DNA of 45,887 bases from Rozella allomycis CSF55 (lineage: Eukaryota; Rozellomycota), in the NCBI GenBank assembly GCA_000442015.1, contig KE560841.1, positions 1-45,887 of the forward strand, given 5' to 3'. The notes below the pieces were generated by a model that did no database searches, had not been told where the DNA came from, and saw nothing but the letters and a program-made list of their open reading frames with translations. Both the position numbers and the translations under genes were made by a program. Shown piece after piece: positions 23,701 through 34,897 of the stretch; the first letter of the stretch is position 1, and the number at the start of each line of letters is the position of its first letter.

Positions 23701-25156
23701 TCAAACGAGTTATTCTCAAAATATTCAAATCCATAAATGTCTAAAACTGCAATGAATCTCGTGGCATCTTTTTTAGTTACAAGGCTTATATTGATTTGAT
23801 TTACTAGCCCTACATAGAAATTCAAAATATTCCATACATTCAAACAGGCTCGAATACAAAAATTTAGAAATCCCATCCCTTACTTGGACCACTTGATGGT
23901 CTTCAAGTTGACTCTCAATACTTTCATTTCTCATCTTTATTAGCCGATGTGTCATCCACTTTTTAAGTTCAATCATGTCAACTCCTATCAATCTATGAAT
24001 AATATTCAAATTTCTGGTAATTGGCTTCTCTTTGTCCAATTCATCCACTTCAACATTTCCAAGATAAAGTATGGCAGCTAAAACCTGGAAAATCCATTGT
24101 TGCTTCTCCTTGTCAATTTTCATCAGAGTTAACGCACTGTATAACTTTATATATTTTCAATACTTTATTGTATCCTCGAAATCTTTCTTATCATCAACAT
24201 CTTTAATTCTTGTTGTCCCCGATAAATATTGAAAATCACTAGCATCACCAATCCCATATTCGGCTTTATACCCATCTTCTAGTCCTGCACAAAGTTGATA
24301 AAATATGTGATAATTCCGCTCATTTTTGGCTTGTCTAATAACTCTTGATCGCTCTAGCAAATAAGTTCGGATTCTCGCCCCATTTAGACTATTAAACTAC
24401 TCATACCTACAATAGAATTTCGCTCATCAAAAAGAATCTCTACAAACTTTCCAAATCTACTACTATTGTCATTCCTAGTGGTTTTCGCATTTCCAAACGC
24501 CTCCATTATTGGATTTGTTGAAAGAACTTGTTCCTCAATTCCAGAGTTTTTCTGGCAATCAGCGCTTGCAAAATATCGCATCATGAATTTTGCACTAACC
24601 TGTATATACATTCTCAAAAACTATCTCTACCGTTTTGCCACTTCCAGATTCTCCAGATATAACCACACTTTGGTTTTTATTATACCTCCTCAATTTACTA
24701 AACGCATCCTCTGCAATCGCATACAAATGCGGCTCAAGTTCTCCTTTTGATCTGCCATTATAGACTTGAACAACCTCTTCTCCGTAACAATCTAATCTGC
24801 TAAATGGATTCAAAGCTATCAAAACTATTCCTGAATACGTGTAAATCATTCCTTGATCATATCGATACTTTAACACTTCAAGAACTATTATACTGCATAA
24901 CCATTCTTACCGCCAGGTTCATGAAGAAAATTCATCACTGTTAAATCATCGAATTCAGATGTCGCGTTTTTTAAATGTGGAAGCTCTTTCAACACTGTAA
25001 TTTCCCCAGCTTCATCCTCAACTTTAACTATTTCATGCTCAATTGACTTTATGGTAGCCACTTTCCAACCCTGCTTCTCACAAGCTATATGTACTTGACT
25101 TCCCTATCAAATAATGAAGCAAGAATTACATTTTTATAGAGATCTCGTTTGCTCAT
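20746..25156 (-). CDS. MYO5: Class V myosin heavy chain (motor, six IQ, coiled coil, DIL tail)
   Basis: Actin-based cargo motor of about 1,330 residues. In order: N-terminal SH3-like part; motor with P-loop GESGSGKT (about 155), switch I region [10 protein letters not shown], relay segment [19 protein letters not shown] and [26 protein letters not shown] converter end; six IQ motifs starting [13 protein letters not shown]; a coiled coil of roughly 80 residues ([20 protein letters not shown]); and a dilute (DIL) tail ending in [13 protein letters not shown]. Twelve introns close the frame exactly. Eleven are 26-31 nt; the one at 21216-21330 is a 115-nt string of four intron units. The intron at 24381-24406 ends in TG. 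The start ATG at 25156 is followed after nine codons by a 26-nt intron. The stop codon lies inside AATAAA (TTTAAATAAATT). Divergent from the GTPase gene, 133 bp away. Confidence 0.96.
21216..21330 (-). other. Four-unit intron concatemer in myosin DIL domain (115 nt)
   Basis: Between the codons of ...NGFATIN and CFQIQYN... the minus strand holds four abutting intron-like units, each beginning GTA and ending AG. They are 21304-21330 (27 nt, GTATGCAAG...AACTAG), 21276-21303 (28 nt, GTAAGCCG...ACATAG), 21246-21275 (30 nt, GTAAATTA...TTCCAG) and 21216-21245 (30 nt, GTAAATTT...ATCAAG). Joining the outer exons gives a gapless alignment to the known myosin V segment (LLRKDMCSWSKGMQIRYN family pattern), so all 115 nt are non-coding. 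The units are not obviously similar to one another. Confidence 0.85.
24381..24406 (-). other. GT-TG intron in myosin motor (26 nt)
   Basis: Starts GTATGAGTAG and ends GTCTAAATG, followed by GGGCGAGA. Splicing at TG gives [21 protein letters not shown], which matches the strongly conserved motor sequence (IIGAxxRTYLLEKSRV) residue for residue. AG acceptors inside would give a stop, or a 14-nt intron with a non-conserved insertion. Confidence 0.78.
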
Positions 25157-25289
25157 CAATTTCCTGAATTTTCGGAATCCTTCTTTCTAGTTGGAATTTT
25201 CATTTTTTAGCGAACAGTTTGTGATATATCACTGAATTTGACCTGTCAAATAGATATAAAGACTTTCACTGTTAATTGTAAGGAAAACA

Positions 25290-26468
25290 ATGATCGACTT
25301 TATCTCACTTTGTTTTCTCTTTTCGTTTATATGGACAAACCCAACACCTTATCCTGCAGATATACAGCGAATTCAAGAGGCTTTCGGATTAACTACAAGT
25401 TATTTACCCCATACTTTCGATTCTAATGGGAAAAAATATGCAGACTTTTCAAAGAGAATGTCATTTGAAAACATACAAGAAGACGTTGCTTTTATAATCC
25501 ATGGAATGAAATCTTCAGGAAAGTCTTCATTCATTGGCGCGTTATCAAGGTCCATAAATTCTGAGAATATTGAATTAATCGATGAGACGGAAGGCGCAAA
25601 ACTAATTGCTCTGAAAATCCCCAATTCAAGCCATAAAATATATTTTATTGACACGGAAGGTTTTATCGACGGGTTGTTGGACGAAAATGGTGTTCGGAAG
25701 ACTGTAGAGATTTTAGATTCCGCAAAAAAGTTATTGCGTAAAATCCCCGATGCTGTTCTCAAGAGAATCTATTTTTTCATTGATGCCAACCAAAGAACAA
25801 ATTACTTTATTCAACATATATCAAAGCTAAAAGTAGCATATGGGAAAGAAGTCCTTGAAAACGTAGCGGTAGTAATGAGTCGTTGTGATACATTAAGAAT
25901 TGAAAAGAAGGCCTTTAATGAGTATCTTGACGACTTTAAAGTGAAAACCAAAGAAGCATTCAGTTCTGAGCCAACCATTTTGTTTATTTCGTCCAGATCA
26001 AAGGACAGATGTGTGAACCAAATAATTGAAGATATTCAGTTGACAATGAACTTTAAATCCAAGAAATTAGTATATAGTTCAGAAACACAATCAGAGAAAA
26101 TAGAAAAAATTTATGGACGAATAGAAGTTTTTGCCAAAGCAAAAGAACTATTGGAGATTAAGAAAGAAGAGTTGATGAAGAAAATAGAGGAAAGATCAAC
26201 CAAAAATCAAATTGGCATGTATGTATTGGGATTCGTAGGTGTCTTTGCTACTCCTTTGGTTTGTCCCCTTGGTGTTTTGTTGGTGTCTAGCAACTTGTCA
26301 GAAATGATAAGAGTAGAAACGGATCCTGAAATTTGTGCATTATTTGAAAGTAAAGTCAATATAAATAATGTTGGGTCTATTGATAATGCTATAAATTTGA
26401 TTGACGAAAAGGTATCGACCCTCAAAGAAGAAGTTTGCAGGCTAGGGAAGTTTGAAGAAGAGAAATAA
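25290..26468 (+). CDS. Secreted or membrane-targeted GIMAP/GBP-like GTPase
   Basis: Intronless gene of 392 residues. Residues 1-20 form a typical signal peptide (hydrophobic FISLCFLFSFIW, then TNPTP). A P-loop GTPase domain follows: G1 GMKSSGKS (72-79), G3 DTEG (121-124) and a G4-like SRCD (197-200) in place of N/TKxD. A Lys/Glu-rich helix (about 265-305) precedes a hydrophobic stretch at 308-335 that could cross or dip into a membrane, and an acidic helical tail. The layout recalls AIG1/GIMAP, dynamin-like or GBP GTPases, but I cannot assign a family. A signal peptide on such a GTPase is unusual. Lack of introns contrasts with most neighbours and could mean recent acquisition or retroposition. 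The second residue run fits a standard start; no upstream in-frame ATG is seen. Confidence 0.85.
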   Translation: MIDFISLCFLFSFIWTNPTPYPADIQRIQEAFGLTTSYLPHTFDSNGKKYADFSKRMSFENIQEDVAFIIHGMKSSGKSSFIGALSRSINSENIELIDETEGAKLIALKIPNSSHKIYFIDTEGFIDGLLDENGVRKTVEILDSAKKLLRKIPDAVLKRIYFFIDANQRTNYFIQHISKLKVAYGKEVLENVAVVMSRCDTLRIEKKAFNEYLDDFKVKTKEAFSSEPTILFISSRSKDRCVNQIIEDIQLTMNFKSKKLVYSSETQSEKIEKIYGRIEVFAKAKELLEIKKEELMKKIEERSTKNQIGMYVLGFVGVFATPLVCPLGVLLVSSNLSEMIRVETDPEICALFESKVNINNVGSIDNAINLIDEKVSTLKEEVCRLGKFEEEK

Positions 26469-26853
26469 ATTCAAATAAATTACATTCAAAAAATATCCAA
26501 TTTCTATAATCTTGATGTAATGTGAACGAAAGAGGTCTTGCACACATAACCTTTCATTCCAAGAGTATCTTGCTTGAAGTTTTGGCACTTGTGACAATGA
26601 TCGAGAACTAATGATTTCATGTATCAACATGGCACAAACTCAATTCAAAGTAAGATATTAAAATTGTCACATTATATTTGAAGTTAAACTGAATATTTCT
26701 TTCTTGGGATGGATCAGGTACTCTTGGTGGTCTAAATCTACATGAATGAATTATTTAATTCAATACTAGAGCGTGAAATCACCACGTTTGTTTAAGACAT
26801 CCAGGGAATTAAATTAAGATAAAAATACTTAAAGGTCCAAAAATTATTATAGT
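26469..26853. other. Unresolved 385-bp gap
   Basis: The gap lies between the convergent 3' ends of the GTPase gene and C2CD3. The minus strand has a short frame, 26442-26630 (62 codons), and a fragment reading RPPRVPDPSQERNIQFNFK, but no start codon and splice set I tried joins them into a gene. It could hold a small gene or only 3' flanks. The motif KPPRAP at the C2CD3 C-terminus resembles RPPRVP here. Confidence 0.3.
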
Positions 26854-29800
26854 TTATTTAAAGTTAGATTCTTTCAGAGGGGTAGTGGATTTTTTCATGA
26901 CAGGTGCTCTTGGCGGTTTCGATTTGTATGAGTATTTTGAGAGAATGTTGTTCGCAAAAGAGTTTTTGTCATTCTTTAAGTAATTGAAGGCTCTTCCATT
27001 AGCTTTAACAAATTGAAAAGATAGGAGCTTTGGATGGAGGAGATGGTCTATTGCATTTTCAGTGATTTCAAGTTGCTTATAATTTGAAAGTGGCATTTTA
27101 TAATTCTTTGATAAGCACCGGGATGTATTGGGAATGTTGACTTGCCCATGTTCGGATGAAGAGGAAATGTCAGTAATGGAATGGCTTGTGCAGAGAGGGT
27201 AGCATTCGTATAGAATCTCATTTTCAACATGATCACACGATTCTTTATTTATTGTATCAATAAATTCTATCTTAATTAAAAAAATTCGGGTTACCATCCA
27301 CTTTTGGGGGTTCTACTATGGTTTTAACAGGGGTACTTTCAAGGACATTTTCAACTGAGGCATTATCAACTGGATCTTTGTCTACTTGAAAGTTTTCTTC
27401 TGGAACCATTTCAACTAGACCATCATCAATTGGGGTATTAACATCATCAATTGGGGTATTGTCGACTTGAACATTCTCAACTGGAACAATTTCAACCGAG
27501 GTATTCTCGACTGACAAATATTCAACTTGTACATTTTCTTCAATTTTTTCAACGTCGCCTTTATCAATCTCTGCCACTAATAACTCAATTGGTTTGTCTA
27601 TCAATGGGTCAGCGTTTTCAATTTCTTCGTTATCGCATTCAATGGAGTTATCATTAATTTCAGTTATTTCATTGTCTGTGTCTTCTACTTTTTCGGAGTG
27701 ATTTTCAACCTTTTCATTGTTAATGTTTTCAATCGGTTCTTCAAAAAGATTCTCAATGTCATTTTTTATTTTTTGGATATCTTTAGAAATCTCGAGACAA
27801 GCATCTTTATTTTGAGTTGAATGATGGATTCCTTTATGGTCATTTGTGATGATACTTTCACACTTGTTAGCAACATCAAGCTTATTGCATTCGATTGTAT
27901 TATCTAAATTAACTAAAGATGATTTAAGTTTGGAGTATAGATCTTTTAAATCAGCAACAGGGATACCAACAGAGGATGAAATATTTTTGCAGTAAAATGG
28001 TAATATTCTTAGCAAGAGTTGACCTTGAATGCAACCTTTGAAATCAACAATGTTGTACCATCCATAAATTTCATTTTGTAACAAGGACGTTTCTACCTTG
28101 CATTTTCCTATTAAATAATCTTCATCGTCTTGATGATAAACGCAAAATTCAAAAAGAGAAGATATTTGGTGAATGTCAAAACTCGCATCCCATGTGGGGT
28201 TTTCTTCATTCATAACAACTTTTGTAATACAATTCCCAATTTTAACTTTAGAGTTAGGGAAATGTTTCAGTGTAATATTTGGCAGGTTTCTTGCCCTTTC
28301 AATTCCTATATTGATCAAAGTGCCTTCTTTCTCATTTATCTCAACAGATTGCGACTTGTTATCTAATACAATGCACGGTGGCTTATCAGTTATATTAATA
28401 GAATGTGGCTTATGCTCTTCACTCGTTTGTGTAAATTGGTCAACAAGTATTGGTTTATCAAAACTGTACTGACTTGATTGATTTTTTATTTGGGGCTCAA
28501 CTTGAACTTCAGCATTTCGCATGTTACTAACAATTTCAGTGCTTTTATCTTGTGGGATATTTTCAATGGTTTCTTTGTGTGAAAGTTCACAAACTAGTGG
28601 AACGCACACAACGCTCTGTGCTACAGGATGCCTAAACTTTGCAATTAAAAATCTATCTTCATCAAAATTTATAATACGAATAAAAATTCCAATCAAAGTT
28701 GGTTCTGCATTTCTTACTTGCCACATTTCTAATAGAATATTGGCTCTCCTTAATAAATAGGATCCAAGAGAAAATTCAAGCTCAACATTTTCATTTTCAT
28801 AAATTCTACTTTCCTCAACAATTTTAATTCCTTGTGTGTTTAGCTTTAAAGTAAAATATAGCCTTCCCTTTGGCAAATCGCTTTGTTTCATTTTCACAAT
28901 AAAGACGTTTTCAATTTCTTTTGCTTCATTCTTCTTCTGACCTTCAACTATTTTTCTAGCAAGCGACACAGCAATGTTCTTTTCATGCTCAAGCTTTTCA
29001 TTTTTATCGCTCAGGTCAATTCCTTTCTCTTCTTCATAGCTTATTGTTTCTTCATCATTCACTTTTTGATTTCGCACTACGTTTTCTATTCCGGCAGCAT
29101 CATTGGTTGAATCTTTTTGATTCTCTTTCTTCTGTTCATCCTCCTGACGCTCGACCTTCTCCCTAGATTTTTCTCTTTCTCTAATTTTCTTCATCACCAA
29201 CGCCTTCTTTTCATTGTCACTCATTGATTCTTCAATACTAGATTCAAAACCACAAGTACTTTCTGGCAAGTTATTTATTCTTGAATAATTCAAAATCTCT
29301 GCTATTTCAACTTCCCCTTCAATCAATGAAATAGAACTGACCACCGAACATGAATCAGTTTTGCTTGCTACGTCGTCATCTTCCTCGATAATAACTTTTC
29401 CATCTGCTACATTTTGAAGTGAAGACAATGACCCAAACATCATATTCCTCAATTCTTTTGCTCGATTAACGATATAGTCAATGCTAGCATTATTATCATT
29501 TTTTACGCCTTCTTCAACTTTCACTGGTACTTTTTCAGCGCTCATTGGTTTTTCTTCACAAAGGTCAATCTTTAAATCGCTACATTTAGATGATGCAGGG
29601 GATACAAATGGGGCAACTTTTGGAACAGGCGTGCTCTCTTTCTTGAACTCTTGCTTTCTGGGGGATTCATTTTCATTCTCGTCTCCAATCTTATTCATAT
29701 TCTGATCCAAATCGCTTCCATACACATCAATCTTTACATTTTCATTATCATCTTTTATTTTATCCTTAGTACTTTGATCCATCTAGGTAATACATAAACA

Positions 29801-30350
29801 AAAACCCTACCTTGAGTTTATCATCATTGCCATTGGTAAATAAAACACTCAAATACACCTTACAATGACCAATAATAAATGGAATGCTGCTTTTAAAGCC
29901 TTTTCCTCTTTTCAAAAAAATTGGCAACTCTTTAGAAATTTCACCTTTCTTGCACACTTGAACCAAGTCCTTGAGTATCATCCAACCCTCTAACTTGGAC
30001 TTTTTTTCCACAACCTTTATAGAAAGATCACCCATATCTTTCAAGTAGCGCTTAAAAACATCTTTTTTGCATCGTATAGGGAAGTCGACCGAATTATCAT
30101 GTTTCTTGCCTTTTGAACTGATTTTCTTTAAAGAAGGTGGTGCAAGAGTCGTTCCACTCGATTTCGAAGGCTCTCCCCACCAAAGAAATGTACATTCAGG
30201 GGCAATTGTAGGTTTATTAGTTCCAACCATTTTTTGCTCTTCTTTCGTCAAGGGCACCCAGTCATAGTCTTCTAGAACAATTTTAAAATACCCTGATATA
30301 CCACCGTTGACGTTAGGGGGTATACTTGTGATAGGCTTTGAAGACATCAT
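26854..30350 (-). CDS. C2CD3: C2 domain-containing centriolar protein C2CD3
   Basis: Three exons with two 28-nt introns give 1,146 residues. The N-terminal domain matches C2CD3 closely: FLWWGEPSKSSGTT, then VDFPIRCKKDVFKRYLKDMG and LEGWMILKDL, corresponding to the known 'RWWGETSDGT...YAIRCGPKQFTSYLTDMA' pattern. Further features are AKELRNMMFGSLSS (the conserved KLRNAM region), a charged linker, a C2-like domain (LPKGRLYFTLKLNTQGIKI...LLEMWQV), and a second clear C2 domain (NLPNITLKHFPNSKVKIGN...NPTWDASFDI...YGWYNIVDF). A degenerate V/D/P-rich repeat lies near the C-terminus (27.3-27.55 kb). In animals C2CD3 is needed for centriole distal appendages and ciliogenesis. It is shorter here than in animals. 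Start: first of two tandem ATGs at 30350. The stop codon is embedded in AATAAA. Confidence 0.9.
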
Positions 30351-30663
30351 TTTGGCGCGAAAAATTATAAACAAACAAATCGAAACCAATTTTTCGTAAA
30401 ATTACAAAAATTGAAAAAAATAAAGGAATTTCAAATACGCAATTAATTGAAAACTACTCTCTGTTTATAGTTGTTTCTAATTTTTTGATTCAATTTACAT
30501 TCTACGAATTTTTCCATTCTAAATTTTTTCTATTTTAGGAAGAGCAGTTTTATGATGGAATCAACAGTATAAAGTAACCAAGTCAGACTCCTCGGTCCTA
30601 GCTTTAAGCCCATACTCAAGATAGGAATCCTGAATTTTCAGGAAAATTGGCGCCAAAACTATA
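30351..30663. promoter_or_regulatory. Divergent region C2CD3 / NSL1
   Basis: 313 bp between two divergent starts, strongly AT-rich, with an A-rich run near 30400-30425. It presumably carries both promoters. No gene, tRNA or repeat is seen. Confidence 0.4.
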
Positions 30664-31400
30664 ATGCATGCACCATCAAACAACGAGTTCAGAATTCAAG
30701 TAGACTCTCTAGAAGACATAGATTATATTTTATCACAATTACATTCAGTTCTTCCTAAAACAAAGTCATCAGAGTCAGTAAACCCGATTTGGTCCAATCT
30801 AATAGTTCCTCAATGAAATGGCCAATATAATAAGTAAAAACATACTGGTAAATGGGAACGAATGGGTTCCCGGAATGAAAAGGAAGAGTAATCTTCTTGA
30901 ATACTTTGAATTAGGATTTGAGCCTCTTGATGAATCCTTGTTCCAAAGGTTGGAACAATTAGTGCAACAAGTGGATGAACTCGCTAATAAAGTTGCTGTT
31001 TACAGGCGAGAATCATATGGTATACTGCGAAAAAAGGTCCGAGCCCACTATGAAAATGCATTGACAAGAGTGAAAGAAAATATGGACTGCAAATTCGAAA
31101 CAACAGAAGTTGGATCACCTGATAAATGTATTATTCAATCTAAACGTAAAGAGATGTGTTTTTCTTCTCCTAGTTTTTGAAGAATCTATTCAAATGTTTC
31201 AAGATGCTAAAGATACATTTGAAAAATTGAAACTTAATCTTCCAAAAATATCTTCTAAACTTGAAAGAGCATGTACAGTGATGGATGACGAAAATGATCG
31301 CAATACAAGGTTGAAAAATGGTACTGAGCTTCCTGATACGCCAATATTGGAAAGAACAAAAAGGCCTTTGTTGGAATCGTGCCTCAAAAAATCAAATTAA
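30664..31400 (+). CDS. NSL1: Kinetochore MIS12-complex subunit NSL1/Mis14
   Basis: Structural subunit of the MIS12 complex linking inner kinetochore to NDC80. Three exons with two 28-nt introns (the first starting after ...KSSES, the second after ...IQSK) give 226 residues. Family pattern: NEFRIQVDSLEDIDYILSQL (human DFRVRCTSKRAVTEML), ISKNILVNGNEW (human QENISINGQAW), then FEPLDESLFQRLEQLVQQVDELANKVAVYRRES, the Mis14 hallmark 'EPxDxxLxxxVxxLxxxVDxLTxxVAxxRR' coiled coil. A second coiled segment, FEESIQMFQDAKDTFEKLKL, follows. The C-terminal end is basic. The first in-frame ATG was used. Divergent from C2CD3. Confidence 0.9.
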
Positions 31401-31459
31401 TTGAGAATGATTTATTGCAGAAAATAAAATTGAAAGCAGTATTTTTCCATTTACTTTAC

Positions 31460-32101
31460 CATTTTCCTTGCTTTTTAGATCTTACCGAGTGCTTTTATGG
31501 CGAAGACTTGGGCTAAAATTCTTTAATCATCATGGTTCATGTCTTGAATGTACAAAAGGTCAATCAGACTGGTATGGTGATCACGCTACCGTTTGTCAAG
31601 GAAAACATGATCTGGCTAACAGACATAACGCAATTCGTGATGAAATTTTCCATGTGGCATCTCAAGGTGGGTTAGCACCGCAAAAAGAAGTTCAAGGGCT
31701 GTTGGACAACGAATCTCTTAAACCAGCAGATATTTTTATTCCAGTCTTAGAAAATAGCCATAATGTTTGTATAGATGTGACCATTGGTTCTCCTTATGTT
31801 GAAAACGTCTTCAATAAAACAGTGGAAGAAGGAGGTGCGGCACTCATGAAGTCTCGGGATCAAAAAAATGAAGAAATATTTTGACAAATGTGAGGCCAAA
31901 GGTTTGATATTTTTCCCTTTCTGTATGGAATCAACTGGGGGAATGGACGTAGATTCTTTGGCTTTCCTTAAAATTATCGCGCATGCAGTGTCCAATCTGC
32001 AAAATATTGAAACTAATGTGGTATATCACAGGCTGAGTTTAAAAATTAGTTTCACATTAGCAAAAAGGAATGCATCCATGATTCTGAGAAGACTGGCATA
32101 A
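31460..32101 (+). mobile_element. 5'-truncated LINE (C-terminal ORF2 remnant)
   Basis: Encodes only the tail of a non-LTR retrotransposon polyprotein. There is a Cys/His cluster (SCLECTKGQSDWYGDHATVCQ), the RHNAIRDEIF segment, KPADIFIPVLENSHNVCIDVTIGSPY, and a final segment with GLIFFPFCMESTGGM. Reading frame changes near 31870-31884, so the copy is broken there. There is no reverse transcriptase core, as expected from 5' truncation. It sits in the short gap between NSL1 and LEO1, and the 3' flank is AT-rich. Confidence 0.8.
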
Positions 32102-32241
32102 ACACTTTAAATAAAATTAGTCTTTTTTGTTTTTGTGATTAATTTAAATGATTTTTTAAAAAATTATGACTTTTTTTAAAGAAATCTGCTTTATAGTTAA
32201 ACTTAATTAAGAAGACTTGTTTAGAAAACGAAAATTCCAAA

Positions 32242-33292
32242 ATGGATGAACATGACATTTTTGGTAGTGACTTAAGCGATTTAGATGAACATGAGGAAAA
32301 TATAACAATTGAGTAACGGATATTATATATAAATACAAGACGGCAGCCATCAGAGGAAGAAAACAATTTAAAAACGTCAGTGGATGAATTTTTGGGACAA
32401 GAGCAAAATATAAGACATGTAAACTTGCCCGAGAAACAAAATTTATCTTTAAACGATGTGGCTTTAGTGTCTTTTCCCAAATTTATTACAGTCTCCTCAC
32501 ATCCTGCTTTGGCAAATTTAGATGACGAGCCTAACGATTTGGTATTATTAAAGAACACTATAAGATATAGATACAATGAGGATGAAGTAATTATAATATA
32601 AAAACAAAAAAAGATTGAGGGAAACTCTAGAATCGTGAAGTGGTCTGATGGTTCAATGTCACTTGTTATCGGGCAAGAAATTTACGATATCCAAGTTTCC
32701 GATGTACCTTCTAATCAGAATATTCATTTGATGAATTATCACGTCAATGAGGCAACACTAGAAGGCTATAAGAAAGTTGAGAAGAGAATGATGGTTTCGT
32801 CTAACACAAACGACAAAGGATCACACGATAGAATTACCCAGGTTTTGTCAAAACATTTAACTCGAGAGTCTAAAATAAAATCATTTGAATCTAGAGAAGA
32901 TCCTGAAATTTTAAAAGCTCAACTTGAAAGGGTAAATCTGTTCCTTTTGTCGAGACAAGGTTGAAAATGAAAAAATGAGAAGCCAAAGACGGCTTGAAAC
33001 CAAGCGGAGAATCCAAATGGAAAAAGAATTTCTTCCTTCTATGGAACTTAATGTAGATGCGTTAGAACAAGATGAAGATGATGAAGATGAGGAGAACTAT
33101 GAGGATGATTTGAAAGTACTCAAGGCAAAAAAGGACATTGAATCTGACCACAGTGATCTCAACGAAGAAACTCTGTCAGATGATTCAGAAAACAATTTCC
33201 GTTTACCGAAGCAAGCAAAACCAGCGGATGAAAATGATAAAGACAGCGCGCCAATTTTAGCAAGAAAAAGAAATGTAGTCGATGACGAATAA
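32242..33292 (+). CDS. LEO1: PAF1-complex subunit LEO1
   Basis: Transcription-elongation factor of the PAF1 complex. Four exons with introns of 27, 27 and 28 nt give 322 residues. Conserved parts: acidic N-terminus with DIFGSDLSDLDE; LVSFPKFITVSSHPAL (human VKLPNFLSVEPRPF); NTIRYRYNEDE joined across splice 2 to IEGNSRIVKWSDGSMSLVIGQEIYDI, the family's signature; then SHDRITQVLSKHLTRESKI and DPEILKAQLER. The C-terminus is highly acidic and charged (LEQDEDDEDEENYEDD) and ends in a basic KRNVVDDE tail. Shorter than animal LEO1, mainly in the N-terminal acidic region. The 3' end is 27 bp from the convergent Met/Pro-rich gene. Confidence 0.96.
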
Positions 33293-33319
33293 TTTATATT
33301 TAATAAAATTAAACAATTT

Positions 33320-34777
33320 TTATTTTTGCGCTTTTCTTTGCTCGTCTATTTGTTCTTCCAAAATTAGATTGGTCTTTAAATGCACATCAAGAGGCGCGAT
33401 TGGTTTTCCATCAACAGCTTGCAGCAAAGGTATGCCTCTTTCTTTGTATGTCTCCAAGTATGCGGTGTTTTTGCTTTCCTGTTTGATAGGACTCACATAA
33501 TTCTGGAATGGATTTCGTTGGTCTACCCCAACTCTTTTAGGTGTCTTTTCATCAATTTGAACTAAAGTTTTCTTCAAATTAGCTTCATTTGCTCTTTCTA
33601 TAAAAAAATCGGGTTTGGAACCTTGAATCCCCTGTGGACTTGGATACATTAAATCTAATTGCTGATTTTGATTAAGAGAAGTCATGCTACGAGAAGTACG
33701 TAACCTATTTGCATGATCAGAATAGTATGTAGCATCAGGTCGCGGTGCATGGCTTGTTGGTGGTGGCCGTATATTGCTCTGGGGATAGTATAAACTCGTG
33801 GGATCGAAAAAAACATGTTGACCAGTCATTGCAGGATAGGGATTCATAACCATCATAGGTCCATATGCTGTCATCACCATCATTGGCGTCATATTAGGGA
33901 CAGGAGGAACGCCATTGTCAATGGGATATTGATTCATATGAGCCATTTGTATATGCTGACGTGTCTCTTGCGACTGCTTATCTTTCATATCATCAATTAA
34001 TGTGACTAGTGGGGCATATCCTGCTATCCTATTTCTCGGTAAATTGGAGACGTCTGGTTTGACCCCGGGACTAAAAGTCATCGATCTGGTGCTTCTAATG
34101 CCATGATTATCGCTTGAATTCATTGTCAACTCCGTCACAGTTGTTTTTCCTGATAACTCTGACGCATCCAATTTATCTAATTGGGGTATCGTGGTTTTTC
34201 TGTGCTTATATTGTGCTTCGCTTTCACTTTCACTAGAGTCCGATATTTCATTAAAAATATCGGATTTGGCAACAACAAGTCTAGAGGACATTGATTTTCG
34301 TAATTCATCCTCTTGTATGTTTGGGGAAGACAAGCGTTCAGGCTCTTTCATTTAAGAAAGCTATTTTTTACCTTCATAAAAAGATATATCATGATTTTCA
34401 TTATCATGATTCGTATGAGACAAAGAGGAACTACAGCTATCAGGATCCGCTGGTAATAGTACGCTATGACGTGGTTGCAAAACTGATATTTTATGTGCAG
34501 CATCTTCTAATATATGATCATTTTTAGTACTTTGTGGTTTTACTTCAGAAACGTCCTCGCTGCTAACGCTTGAGAGATTACCATCTGTGTTTAAATCATT
34601 CGCTTTCACATTATTCTTCCTTTCCTTCTTTTCTTTTCTTGATTTGAACCATCTGAAGGACTTCTTTTTACCTGGACTTTTACGCTTCGGAGACACTGGA
34701 TGTTTAATTTTTTCCTCCGTTAAATTCTCATTTGATTTTCGCAACTTTATTGAGAGCGATTTTAACAGTCCACCCAT
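33320..34777 (-). CDS. Hypothetical Met/Pro-rich 476-aa protein
   Basis: Two exons with a single 27-nt intron (splice inside ...FYE|EPERLSS...) give 476 residues; not recognised. The N-terminus MGGLLKSLSIKLRKS begins with glycine after Met, so N-myristoylation is conceivable but not certain. A very basic stretch follows (SPGKKKSFRWFKSRKEKKER), then Ser/Asp-rich acidic segments, and a low-complexity Met/Pro/Tyr-rich segment (TPMMVMTAYGPMMVMNPYPA). A short, better-ordered C-terminus (YVSPIKQESKNTAYLETYKE) ends the protein. No membrane segments. The whole protein looks mostly disordered. It could be a membrane-attached cortical or scaffold protein; that is only a guess from composition. Confidence 0.75.
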
Positions 34778-34828
34778 TTATATGAAGGTCGGAGTTTTTA
34801 AAAAATTCAAAATATATAAATAAAATAG

Positions 34829-34897
34829 ATGCCATCGGTAGGAAATTCTCATGAATTAACCGGACCATTCGCACTTGGAAATTTCAAACCTTTTTGA
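34829..34897 (+). promoter_or_regulatory. Upstream ORF overlapping the UBC13 start (TGATG)
   Basis: ATG at 34829 opens a 22-codon frame ([14 protein letters not shown]...) whose TGA stop shares its A with the UBC13 ATG, giving TGATG. In known systems such overlap favours termination-reinitiation or blocks it, so UBC13 translation could be tuned here. It matters only if transcription starts upstream of 34829, which the sequence does not show. Confidence 0.45.

Noticed and set aside
24393-24406. A 14-nt intron in the myosin motor using the first AG
   Set aside because: It would insert non-conserved FNSLN in a strongly conserved motor segment and be half the length of every other intron. The 26-nt TG border fits homology exactly.
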